NCBI RefSeq assembly: GCF_008329645.1
Contig: NZ_CP043474.1
Coordinates: 3,596,001-3,660,000, forward strand
Length of the DNA stretch: 64,000 bases
Direction of reading: 5' to 3'
DNA from: Mycolicibacterium grossiae
GTDB lineage: Bacteria > Actinomycetota > Actinomycetes > Mycobacteriales > Mycobacteriaceae
Under the pieces are notes generated by a model that worked only from the letters and a program-made list of their open reading frames with translations, made no database searches and was not told where the DNA came from. Both the position numbers and the translations under genes were made by a program. Shown here piece after piece: positions 1-8,178 of this stretch (position 1 is its first letter; every line of letters starts with the position of its first letter).

Positions 1-1035
1 CAACGCCGGCAGACCGCCGACACGCTGTCGGCGGCCATGCCCGACACCGCGGACGGCGTCGCCGACTGGCTCGCCGGTGCGGCGAAGCGCCGCACGGCCG
101 ACGTGAAGCGCGAAGCCGAGATCGCGGCACTGACCGACCTGCAAACCCGGCTCGAGGATGACATCCGCGACCGGCTGACCGGAGACGGCGTCGATGACCT
201 CCTCCAGCTGCTGAGCAGCCGCTTCGAGCAGGTCTGGGGCCAGGCCGTGGCGGTCGTTCAGGCGATGGACGAGACCGCCGGTTTCGAGGTCAACAGCATC
301 GAGGCCGCCGTCCGCGGCGGCTGCTCCGATGACTGGAAGGCATTGTGGGAACTGGCCCCGGAGATCGACGAGGTCCGCCGGCTGCAGACCGCGGTGTACC
401 GGCTGACGAACTTCTTCGACGACAACATGCTTCACCGTGCGGCGCTCGGCGACGGCCGCAGGCGGCCTGACGAACGGATCTACTTCTTCCGGGCGCTCGA
501 TGCCGTCACCCCCGGCTGGGGCGAAGACGAGAAGGTGCCGTGGCCCGACGATGCCGCCGCCCGGATCGTCTGGTGCATCCGCAGCGGTGCCGGCGCCTGG
601 GTACCGACCGCCGAGCAGCTGCGCGAACGCCTGGCCACGCCCGACCCAGAGACCGTGCCTGACCTCTTCCGCTACAACGCCATCCGAGGCGAAGCGCCGT
701 CGTTCATGAACGCCGACCCCCTCAACGGCCGGTTCGATCCCACTCCGTCGTCCGACGAACCGGAGGACATGCTGCGCCACGTCCGAGAGAGCCCGAACGC
801 CACGGTGCAGCCGGCCAAACAACGCTATAGGGCCGGCGTGGGCCTGCATAACCGCCAGCGCGACGGATTCGCGTCGGGCCTCGCTGTGGACTACAGCGCA
901 CCACGAACGAGTGTGGCAGAAACCGATAGCGTGCTGTCGTCGCGTTATGACTCACTAACCCGCGAGCGCCGCCGGCCCAGCGCGTTTTCGGCGAAGGTGC
1001 AGTCCGCACCGGCGGCGGCGGCCGAGGACGACTGA
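1..1035 (+). CDS. Phage late protein upstream of tape measure (5' end outside window)
   Basis: The frame is open from base 1. The first in-frame ATG is at 37, but the twelve codons before it read as a continuing charged helix, so the true start is probably outside the window. At least 332 residues are visible: a helical, acidic and Arg-rich N-terminal half, a middle region with several Trp and aromatic residues (about 100-210), and a basic low-complexity C-terminus ending in Ala and acidic residues. I recognise no family. Its position directly before the tape measure gene, joined by a one-base stop/start overlap (TGATG at 1033-1037), is where tail assembly or minor tail proteins sit. That role is inferred from position only. 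No overlapping frame suggestive of a programmed -1 frameshift was seen. Confidence 0.6.
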   Translation, partial: QRRQTADTLSAAMPDTADGVADWLAGAAKRRTADVKREAEIAALTDLQTRLEDDIRDRLTGDGVDDLLQLLSSRFEQVWGQAVAVVQAMDETAGFEVNSIEAAVRGGCSDDWKALWELAPEIDEVRRLQTAVYRLTNFFDDNMLHRAALGDGRRRPDERIYFFRALDAVTPGWGEDEKVPWPDDAAARIVWCIRSGAGAWVPTAEQLRERLATPDPETVPDLFRYNAIRGEAPSFMNADPLNGRFDPTPSSDEPEDMLRHVRESPNATVQPAKQRYRAGVGLHNRQRDGFASGLAVDYSAPRTSVAETDSVLSSRYDSLTRERRRPSAFSAKVQSAPAAAAEDD

Positions 1036-4000
1036 TGCCCGACTTCTCGGCCGGCACGGCCTCAGTCAGGATCACACCTGACGCGACGAGCTTCCTCCGC
1101 GACCTCGAGCGCAAGCTCCGGGCGATCAGCGACCCCGGCTTTGACGTCCACGTCTCGCCGGACCTGACGCGGTTCCGGCAGGAACTCGAGCAGAAGCTGC
1201 GCGACACCCCGGCGCCGCGGGTCGGCATCGGCGTCACCGCCGACACCACCGACGCCGCCCGCCAGCTGTCGGTGTTCCGGGAGGAACAGGCCCGCCTGCC
1301 GATTCGGCTGAGTGTCGACGTGGACACCGGCGCCGCGACGGCGTCGGTGCAGGCGTGGCGTGCTGCTCAGGAGCTGCAGCGCGTCACCGTCGAAGTCCAT
1401 GCCGACACCTCCCACGCGAGCAGTGCGATCAGCGGACTCGGCGGTGGCGGGGGCGGGGGACGCCGTGGCGGCCGAGGCGGTTTCGGCGGGTTGACCGGCC
1501 CGGTGGGCATCAACCTCGGCGCGGCGGCACTCGGCAGCCTGCCCGCGGCGGCGACCGCACTGACCACCGTCGCCGGGTCGTTGCAACAGGTGGCGCAGGC
1601 CGGCCTCTTGGTGCCGGGCGCCATCGCCGGCGCCGCAACGTCGATCGCCACGATGAAGCTGGCCACATCTGGCCTGCCCGAGGTATTCGATGCGATGGCT
1701 GCCGCGCAGGACGGCACCGCGGAGTCCGCGGCGAAGCTCGACGCCGCACTCAAGAATGTGTCGCCGCAGGCCGCGACGTTCACTCGCGCTATCAGCGACG
1801 TGACGCCGGCATTCAAGGAATTGCAGCAGAGCGTCCAGGGCACCGTCTTCGAGGGGCTCGACGCGAGCGTCCGCGACCTCGCCGCGACGCAGCTGCCGCT
1901 GCTGCGGAAGGGCCTCGGGCCAGTCGCCGCCGGACTGAACGAGAACTTCAAGCAGGTCGCGACGACACTGAACTCGCTGCCCGTGCAGGGCATCATCGAG
2001 CGGATCCTCGGCAACACCGGCGAGGCCCAGTCCCGGGTCACCGCCGCGATCGACCCGCTGGTCAAGGGCGTCGGGACGCTGGCCGCCGCCGGCACGGACT
2101 CCCTGCCTCGGCTCGCCGACGCGTTCGCCGCGGTGTCGACGCGTTTCCAGAACTTCATCAACGCAGCCGACCAGGACGGCCGCCTGCAGAGGTGGATCGA
2201 CGAATCCCTCGACGGCATAACGAATCTCGGCCGCACGGTGCTGAACATCGGGAAGTCCTTCACCGCGCTGACTTCGGCCGCCGGGGGCGGCGGGCAGTTC
2301 CTCGAGTGGCTGGCAAAGTCGACCGACCGCCTGCAGGCGTTCCTCAACTCGGCCCAGGGACAGGACACGCTGCGGCGGTTCTTCGCCGAGGGCCGAGAGC
2401 AGCTCGCGCAGCTGCTGCCGCTGCTGGAAAACCTCGCCGAGATGTTCGGCGGCGTCTACGACGCCGCGAAGGGATGGACGGCGTTCCTCATACCCGCGCT
2501 CACCCAGGTGACCAACCTGCTCACCGGCATCCCCGGCGGTGTGGAGGCGGTCGCATTCGCGTTCATCGCATGGAAGTCAATGAACGGCGTGTCCGCGCTG
2601 CTGTCGTCGCTCAGCAAGGTCGATGGCGCGCTGACCGGCATCGCGGGGAAGGCCGGCAGGCTCGGACCCGCCGTCGGGCTGCTCGCCGGGGGCAGCATGG
2701 TCGCCTCATCGAGTGACAGCGGCGTAGGTCAGACCCTCGGCGTCCTCGGTGCGGCCGGCGGTGGTGCGCTCGCCGGGTCGATGTTCGGGCCGTGGGGCAC
2801 CGCGATCGGCGCCGTGCTGGGCACCGGGGCTGGCGTGTTCGGCGTCATCCAGTCGAACATCCGCCAAACCGAGGAGGCGACCAAGGCGGCCACCGACGCC
2901 GCCCGCGCCTACGACGCGCAGCTCGCCGCGATGGGCGACACCATGGACGCGGTCCGCGGCACCCAGAAGAACCTCAACGACGCGCTGCTGTCGTCCGGCG
3001 GGCAGCTCGACGACAGCACCATGTCGGCGCTGCAGGAGCGGCTCGCCACCCTGCCCGACCAGTTCGCCGCCGACCCGCTGCTGATGAACGACCCCGGCAA
3101 GGCCAAGGCCGCCGCCGAGGCGGTCGAGAACCTCAACCTCGACCCGTCCCAGCTCGCCGCGACGGTCGCCGGCGGTCAGCCGCTGTTCGACGCCATGCTC
3201 GCGAACCTCGAGAAGTTCGGACCCGCCGGCGATGTCGCGATCAACGCGCTGTCGAAGGTCCGCGAGGAGGTGCTGTCCGGGCAGGAGGGTGCCGCCGCCG
3301 CTGCGGGCACGCTGCAAACCGTCGCCGACAAGATGGGCGTCGACGTTCCGCAGGCCGCGGCGAACATCAGGTCGGCGTTCGAGTCGGTGCCCCGCGACGT
3401 GCCGATCAACGTCGAGATCCCGCAGGGTGAGGCGATCCTCGAGCTGCTCAAGGCGATGAACGTCGAAGTGACCGTCGACAACGACAAGACGATCCGCACG
3501 ACCGCGCCGCTGGCCCCGGAGGTCATCGACACCCTCAAGCAGATCACCGGCCTGGTGGTCAACGACAACGACAAGACCATCAAGGTCGGCATCGACCCCG
3601 CCGGCTACACCGACGCGATCGGCAAGCTCGGCACCCTCGGCGACATGCTCCGCGCGCTGCCGACGCGGCAGAACGCCGCGCTGCCGCCGATGCCGGCCAA
3701 CCCGAACACCACCGCCAGCGACCCGTTCGCGCTGCCGCCGCCCAAACGAGAAGGCGGACCCACGCCGTCCGGTGGCCGACGCGGACCCGGACCGACCGGC
3801 GGCTGGTTCGCCGAGGTGCACTCCGACGAGTGGATCCTGCCCGCGCACGCCCGCGCCGCCGTCGGCGACCAGGCGCTGTGGGCGCTCACCCAAGGCCGCA
3901 GCTTCGCCCCCGGCGGCTTCATCGACGAGCACGGCAACCCGGTCACCCCCGGTCCGCTGCCCGGACCCGCCGTCGTTGCCGACCCGGTCGGCGGCGGCAT

Positions 4001-5790
4001 CGGGTCGATCGCCGACTCGTTCCTGTCCGGCATCGGCGGACCCGCGGCCCGCATCGGCGGCCTACTCGGCGCACCCGCCGGCGCCGACACCACCGCAACC
4101 GACACCTACGACGGCCCGAAGATCATCCCCGGATTCCTCGGTCTCGCTCAGGCCGGCAACGACCCAGAGATGTTGTCGCAGTGGGGAAAGCAGACCGGCG
4201 ACTGGCTCGGCAAGTTCGCCGGCAAGACCCTCCTCGGGTTCGGCACCACCCTCTACAAGGGACTGCTCGGCGCCGTCGGCCTCGAGAACTCCATCCTCTC
4301 GCCCGACAACGAGCTCTTCCGCGCCGCCGCGGCGTCGGCCGGCTTCTACCTCGGCGAGAACGGCCCGTTCGCCCCCGACGACGACACCACCGACACCGGT
4401 AGCGGCAAGACCAAGGCCGCCACCGACAAGCAGCTCCGCGAGGGGTCGCAGAAGGTCGACCGCGCCGACCAGAAGATCGCCGAAATCACCCAGCGGATCG
4501 CCGAGCTGCCCGCCGACGCCGCCGGATCCCGACGCACCGCGCTGGACAACGACCTCGCCAACGCGAAACAGGACGCCGCCGACGCCCGCGCCGACCTCGC
4601 CGAGCTGCACGCGAAGGGCACGACTACCTCGGCCGCCGGCGGCGGGACCGCACGCGTCGCACCCAACGGCATGCAGCAGGCCACCGTCGACGTCGCGGAC
4701 GCCATCGGAGCAGCCTTCCCACAGGTCAAGCAGATCGGCGGATGGCGCCCGCCCGACGGCTACAACGAGCACAGCTCGGGCCAGGCCGCCGACGTCATGA
4801 TCCCCGGGAGTAGCAAGACCCTTGGCGACCAGGTCGCAGCGTTCGCGCTGCGCGACCCACGCGTCGACTACGTCATTTGGCAGCAGGCGATGCACTACTC
4901 CGACGGCCGCGTGGTGCCTATAGAGGACCGCGGCAGCCCCACCCAGAATCACATGGACCACGTCCACGTGCACACCGCCGGCGGCGGGAAAGCACAGCAG
5001 CAGACACCGGATACCGGAACGCCGCACGGGCCGCGGTGGGTGCAGGCCGTCGGCGGTGAGGCCCCGCCAATCGCTGCCTTCATCAAGCCACTGCCCCCCC
5101 ACTCCTTCGCGCCCGGACTTCACCCCGACACCTGCGCAGAAGATGGAGCCGCGCATCGCAGCGGCGACCCCGCCGCCAGCCGTCGCGTCCCGCCCGCCGG
5201 CCACTCGCACGCCGCCCCCCGCAGTGCAGCCACCGCCACCGCCACCGACGCAGGCCACTGTGCCGCCGGTAGCGCAGCAGCCCATCCAGCCGCCGCCCCT
5301 CGAACAACAGGCCCCGGCATTCACGCCAGCAGCAGGAGGAGGAGCGTCCGGCGGTCCAGCCGCGACCGACTACACCCTCGACTGGGTCAAGCAAGGCATC
5401 ACGTCCACCGCAGCCACCCTCGGCAACATCGCCGGCACCGCGGCGGGCGTCGCCGCCATGGGCATGGGTGGCGGCGGGGGAGGCGGCATCGGCGCGCTCG
5501 TCGCCGGCGGCATCCAGCAGGGCGGCAAGATCGCAGAGGGCGTCGCGAACATCATCAGCGGCGCACTCGTCGGTTCAGTGCCGGGGTCGTTCATGACGAC
5601 GCCCGAGGCGTACGGGCGCACGCAGGTGTCCGAACCCCGCACTCCGCAGACCGCGATGCCCGCCTTCACCGGCCGGCAGGCGACGTACCACATCCAGGGC
5701 GTCGACACCCGAAACATGCTCGCGGAGTTGCAGTTGCGCGAAAACATCGAGCAGCAGGCCGCGCTCGCCAACCACCCGATGGGACCGTGA
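1035..5790 (+). CDS. Phage tail tape measure protein with embedded DD-peptidase-like domain (frame broken)
   Basis: Tape measure proteins set tail length and often carry a peptidoglycan hydrolase used at genome entry. In frame from 1035 the protein has a helical N-terminus, a Gly-rich linker (about 135-150), long hydrophobic or Ala/Gly-rich segments (about 155-215, 495-520 and 565-605), extensive helical repeats, and near residues 1215-1315 a peptidase M15-like domain. That domain shows the zinc-site pattern His-x6-Asp (about 1246-1253) and a C-terminal His-x-His cluster (about 1307). At a run of seven C (5094-5100) the natural frame moves to +1. The sensible continuation (Pro-rich linker, Gly-rich hydrophobic stretch, C-terminus ending at the TGA at 5788-5790) lies in the next frame. 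Joined, the protein would be 1,584 residues. Unshifted, translation runs through Arg/His-rich nonsense to 5951. Sequencing error, mutation and programmed +1 shift are all possible. Confidence 0.85.
5094..5100 (+). other. C7 homopolymer at tape measure frame change
   Basis: Seven consecutive C, read as Pro-Pro plus the first base of His in the upstream frame. The upstream frame makes sense up to here, and the +1 frame makes sense afterwards (Pro-rich linker then tail C-terminus). A single extra C explains the break. A +1 ribosomal slip on CCC is the alternative. Confidence 0.7.
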
Positions 5791-5951
5791 TGCCGCGCCG
5801 CAACAACGCCAACTCCGACCTGCTCACCGCCCGCGTCCGCAACTGCGGACACCGCAATACCGGCCGCACAGAACCGCCGCCACAACTCGACATCAAGCGC
5901 ATCCGCGCTGAGATCCGGTCCATCGACACGACGACCAACCGCCGACTGTGA
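5790..5951 (+). CDS. Small basic phage protein, 53 residues
   Basis: The ATG at 5790 overlaps the last base of the restored tape measure stop codon (TGATG), the same coupling seen at the tape measure start, which supports a real gene. It ends at TGA 5949-5951 and encodes 53 residues rich in Arg and Asn, with no Cys pair, transmembrane segment or recognisable motif beyond one Cys-Gly-His. The function is unknown. It is in the same frame as the unshifted tape measure, so an unshifted product would end with this sequence. Confidence 0.55.
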   Translation: MPRRNNANSDLLTARVRNCGHRNTGRTEPPPQLDIKRIRAEIRSIDTTTNRRL

Positions 5952-5962
5952 AGGAGCTATCC

Positions 5963-6160
5963 ATGGCACGTACCTACGACGAAGAATCGACCAGCTTGCC
6001 GCCGCTTACACGCGCAATCGTCGATACCTACGGACGCCGCACGCCGGGTAGTAACTGGGGCGCGCCACTCGACCCAGTGTTCACCGTCGAGGCGTTCAGC
6101 GCGATGCTCGACGCCGTCCGCGCACTGGAGGATCGCGTCATCGCACTCGAGACCCCATGA
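5963..6160 (+). CDS. Small phage late protein, 65 residues
   Basis: The ATG at 5963 is preceded by AAGGAG at 5951-5956, a strong ribosome binding site, and is preferred over an in-frame GTG at 5948. The 65-residue product has a polar N-terminus, a short Gly/Trp/Pro segment and a C-terminal helix (about residues 40-62) with regular Leu/Val/Ile spacing, suggesting a short coiled-coil or assembly helix. No family is recognised. It is the last gene of the plus-strand late run that begins before the window. Confidence 0.6.
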   Translation: MARTYDEESTSLPPLTRAIVDTYGRRTPGSNWGAPLDPVFTVEAFSAMLDAVRALEDRVIALETP

Positions 6161-6276
6161 GCTGGCGGCGGCGCGGCGTCAAACCCAACGAGATCCGGGC
6201 AAGGACACGCCACGACGGGCAATCACTGTGCCCCAGCGGGTACCTGCGCCAGCCGCCGCCGACAACCCAATCAAGA

Positions 6277-6480
6277 TCAGCGACGACCGTCGCGGATCTG
6301 GTAAACGCGCGGCTTCGACACGCCGGCCGCGGTGGCGATTTGCGGTCCCGTGGCGCCGTCCTCGAACGCCCGTGCCACCAGGCCCTCGGGGCCTTCGAGT
6401 GCCGCGTCCAGGTCGGCGATCTGCTGCGTCAGCTCACGGCGCTTGGCACGGTTGGCAGTGATGTCATCGAGCGTTCCCAT
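6277..6480 (-). CDS. Small helix-turn-helix regulator of the prophage
   Basis: 67 residues. The N-terminal half is a charged helix. The C-terminal half carries a clear helix-turn-helix (Gly-Pro-Gln-Ile-Ala-x2-Ala-Gly-Val-Ser-x3-Val-Tyr-x-Ile, about residues 44-62). It is transcribed away from a 45-residue peptide gene, and the shared control region holds an inverted repeat (TTTACCC...GGGTAAA), so it is probably the local repressor. A -10 box (TATATT, complement of 6488-6493) lies about seven bases before the ATG, so the message is probably leaderless. It is too small to be a full phage repressor with a dimerisation domain. Which promoter it controls is inference. Confidence 0.75.
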   Translation of the reverse strand: MGTLDDITANRAKRRELTQQIADLDAALEGPEGLVARAFEDGATGPQIATAAGVSKPRVYQIRDGRR

Positions 6481-6487
6481 GCAAAAG

Positions 6488-6544
6488 AATATAGCAGATT
6501 TACCCCGCTAGAACTTGCGGTTATGTGGGTAAACGCGCTATACT
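6488..6544. promoter_or_regulatory. Divergent promoters with inverted-repeat operator
   Basis: Rightward: -35 TTGCGG at 6515-6520, 18-base spacer, -10 TATACT at 6539-6544, a strong sigma-A type promoter for the gene at 6584. Leftward: -10 TATATT (complement of 6488-6493) for the HTH gene. Between them is a perfect 7-base inverted repeat, TTTACCC at 6499-6505 and GGGTAAA at 6527-6533. The right arm lies inside the rightward spacer, so binding there would block that promoter. Confidence 0.7.
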
Positions 6545-6583
6545 TGAGGTGTAAGGCAAACAGCCACACCGAAAGGAACCGAC

Positions 6584-6721
6584 ATGAACACCACCCGAAT
6601 CCAAAACCGCCAGACCGGAGCCAAGGGCGACCTCCTCAACGACCGGACCGCAGACATCGCGATCGTCCAGTACGACGACCTGCCCTACCCGACCTGGACC
6701 GAATGGACCGACCTCGCCTGA
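6584..6721 (+). CDS. 45-residue acidic phage peptide in its own transcription unit
   Basis: ATG at 6584 follows GAAAGGAA (6571-6578), a good ribosome binding site, and the gene ends at TGA 6719-6721. The peptide has a polar N-terminus with Thr-Gly-Ala-Lys-Gly, a short beta-like Ile-Ala-Ile-Val segment, and an acidic Pro/Trp-rich C-terminus (Asp-Asp-Leu-Pro-Tyr, two Trp). A strong promoter lies upstream and a hairpin terminator directly after, so this is a free-standing unit likely to be on in the lysogen unless repressed by the divergent HTH protein. Function unknown. The order and composition resemble small SH3-barrel-like phage proteins, but that is only an impression. Confidence 0.65.
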   Translation: MNTTRIQNRQTGAKGDLLNDRTADIAIVQYDDLPYPTWTEWTDLA

Positions 6722-6736
6722 CACCACCACAGAGTC

Positions 6737-6761
6737 AGCCCCGACCACCACGGTCGGGGCT
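6737..6761 (+). terminator. Hairpin terminator after 45-residue peptide gene
   Basis: A perfect 10-base stem, AGCCCCGACC (6737-6746) pairing with GGTCGGGGCT (6752-6761), with a 5-base loop. There is no T run, as is usual in mycobacteria. It lies 15 bases after the stop codon. Confidence 0.8.
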
Positions 6762-6796
6762 CACTCGCGTCACACCCATTCCCTACGATGGCAGCC

Positions 6797-7021
6797 ATGG
6801 ACGGGAACAGGTTCACCGACGACCTGCACCTCGTCCCGGCCGATCAGTACCAACCCGTGACCGTGACCGAACTGCTTCGCCGACAGGGCCTGGTCGATGC
6901 GCCACGCGACCAGCAAGCTCGAGCCCTTCGCGACTGGCTCAACTCGCGCCCGATGACCCCACTGGTGGAGTATTCCGTCCGCAGGAACGGCTTCGGCGAG
7001 CTGCTCGACGACGCCGGCTGA
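6797..7021 (+). CDS. Small phage protein, 74 residues, probably leaderless
   Basis: Two in-frame ATGs exist, at 6788 and 6797. A -10-like TACGAT (6784-6789) ends eight bases before 6797, which suggests a leaderless message starting at 6797 and giving 74 residues. Third codon positions are strongly G/C, supporting coding. The protein is acidic and helical, with a Pro-Val-Thr-Val-Thr-Glu-Leu-Leu helix start, a central Arg-rich helix and Leu-Leu-Asp-Asp near the C-terminus. The layout is reminiscent of a small DNA-binding or adaptor protein, but no family is recognised. It sits between two hairpin terminators. Confidence 0.6.
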   Translation: MDGNRFTDDLHLVPADQYQPVTVTELLRRQGLVDAPRDQQARALRDWLNSRPMTPLVEYSVRRNGFGELLDDAG

Positions 7022-7107
7022 CACCGACAACCGTCGTCGGATCCGCCGCGGCTGACGTTCGCGCCGTCACGACGGCGCTGGGCGTGCGCATCGCTCACCC
7101 AGGGGGT

Positions 7108-7128
7108 CACCCCCCTCCCCGGGGGGTG
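7108..7128 (+). terminator. GC-only hairpin, probable terminator
   Basis: CACCCCCC (7108-7115) pairs perfectly with GGGGGGTG (7121-7128) around a TCCCC loop and is followed by TCTTCCC. It closes the unit containing the 74-residue gene. The remaining bases to 7241 show no other gene. A possible -10 TACGCT near 7155 could serve the next gene. Confidence 0.65.
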
Positions 7129-7241
7129 TCTTCCCTGCCGCAACGTCCTGTGAAATACGCTTCCCGCACGCAGAATCGCAGGGTTTGCGCAACGGCTAGG
7201 CCGACGGCACGCATTCCGCAGCCGCTAGGACGGGCGGAGTG

Positions 7242-7769
7242 ATGGCCAGCAAGAAGAAGTGCGTCACCTGCGGCAAAGGCTTCATCGCCAAGCGTGCGGA
7301 CGCGAAGACATGCTCGACGGCGTGCCGATCGAAGGCTCATCGGCGTGCGGTCCGATCCGTCACGGATGCCACGGATAAGGCGGCGCCCTCTACAGCTGCC
7401 TCTTCGCCGGCCAGTCCGCCGGCGGAGCGCACCGCCGAGGCGCTGGCGGTGCTCGCCGGCCTGGACGCCGAGCTGGCCGAGAACGCTGTCGTCCTGGGCG
7501 AGCCGTTGACCTGGTCGCAGGCCGAGGCGACCGTGCGGGGGCTGATCGCCGATTCCATCGACCGCCGGGTGTCGCTGCAGCAGCGGTACGCATCGTGCGA
7601 CGACACGCGTCTGTCGTTGAGCATCGCGGTCGAGCTGCGGCTGCTCGAGGCGTCGATCGCTCGTCTGCTGAAGCAGATCAAGACGGAGATGCCGGTTCCG
7701 CCGTCGGCGAAGAGCCGCAAGGCGGCTGCCGCGGCCAACACGCGCCATCACGGCCCGGGGTCCGCCTGA
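7242..7769 (+). CDS. Zinc-finger phage protein, 175 residues
   Basis: The start is ATG 7242 (GTG 7239 is in frame just before), preceded by GGGCGGAG. The N-terminus is a Cys4 zinc finger: Cys7-x2-Cys10-x13-Cys24-x3-Cys28, embedded in a very basic region ending Arg-Ser-Lys-Ala-His-Arg-Arg. A Thr/Ala/Ser/Pro linker follows, then two long helices (about 75-150) with Leu/Ala/Glu spacing, and a basic tail. Zinc finger plus coiled coil suggests a nucleic-acid-binding dimer. The same finger layout occurs in many actinophage and actinobacterial small proteins of unknown role. The next gene begins one base after its stop, so the two are probably cotranscribed. Confidence 0.65.
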   Translation: MASKKKCVTCGKGFIAKRADAKTCSTACRSKAHRRAVRSVTDATDKAAPSTAASSPASPPAERTAEALAVLAGLDAELAENAVVLGEPLTWSQAEATVRGLIADSIDRRVSLQQRYASCDDTRLSLSIAVELRLLEASIARLLKQIKTEMPVPPSAKSRKAAAAANTRHHGPGSA

Positions 7770-7770
7770 G

Positions 7771-8172
7771 ATGCCTCGGTATGCCCGTCACGCCGCTGGC
7801 CCCGGCGGCGCGCCGCCGTCGGAGGCGCGGCCCGGGATCTACGAGTGGATGGCCCCGTACGTCGAGTGGGAGTACGAGCGCAGCGGCGATCCGCGGCAGC
7901 GGATGTCCCCTCACGACGATAGTGAGGGCGGTATGTGTCGCGGTACTGGTTGCGATCACCCGATGCCGCCGAGCAGCGATCCGGATCACCCGGCGGTCCG
8001 CCGACTGGTGGACTACGAGGCCGGCCTGCCGATCGTGGTGCCGCACCACATCGCGTGCGGCCAGCAGTGGACCGGCAACGGCTGGACCGAGCCTGTGTTC
8101 GACCTTCCATGGAAGGCGAAGACCGTCAGGCGCGTGCGAGTGACCGCGGACGACCGCATATCGGCGGCCTAG
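7771..8172 (+). CDS. Hypothetical phage protein, 133 residues
   Basis: The ATG at 7771 lies one base after the stop of the zinc-finger gene, implying coupling. The protein is Pro/Gly-rich at the N-terminus, with an aromatic patch (Tyr-Glu-Trp-Met-x-Pro-Tyr), a Cys-Arg-Gly-Thr-Gly-Cys-Asp-His segment near residues 55-62, a further His-His-x2-Cys near 90-95, and a Trp-containing C-terminal half. The Cys/His pattern could bind a metal, but it does not match HNH or a standard zinc ribbon. Function unknown. It converges on the protease gene with a 6-base gap. Confidence 0.5.
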   Translation: MPRYARHAAGPGGAPPSEARPGIYEWMAPYVEWEYERSGDPRQRMSPHDDSEGGMCRGTGCDHPMPPSSDPDHPAVRRLVDYEAGLPIVVPHHIACGQQWTGNGWTEPVFDLPWKAKTVRRVRVTADDRISAA

Positions 8173-8178
8173 GTCGAA

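Noticed and set aside
1..1035. Programmed -1 frameshift typical of tail assembly chaperones
   Set aside because: No slippery heptamer with an overlapping -1 frame was found near the end of this gene.
5101..5951. Continuation of the tape measure in its original frame to 5951
   Set aside because: The product is Arg/His-rich without structure, while the +1 frame gives a plausible tail C-terminus and a coupled start for the next gene.
7101..7130. Possible CRISPR or repeat array from C/G runs
   Set aside because: It is a single hairpin; no spaced direct repeats were seen anywhere in the window.
6157..7242. 361-codon plus-strand open frame across the small-gene region
   Set aside because: It runs over a promoter, two hairpin terminators and the opposite-strand HTH gene, with no coherent protein features.
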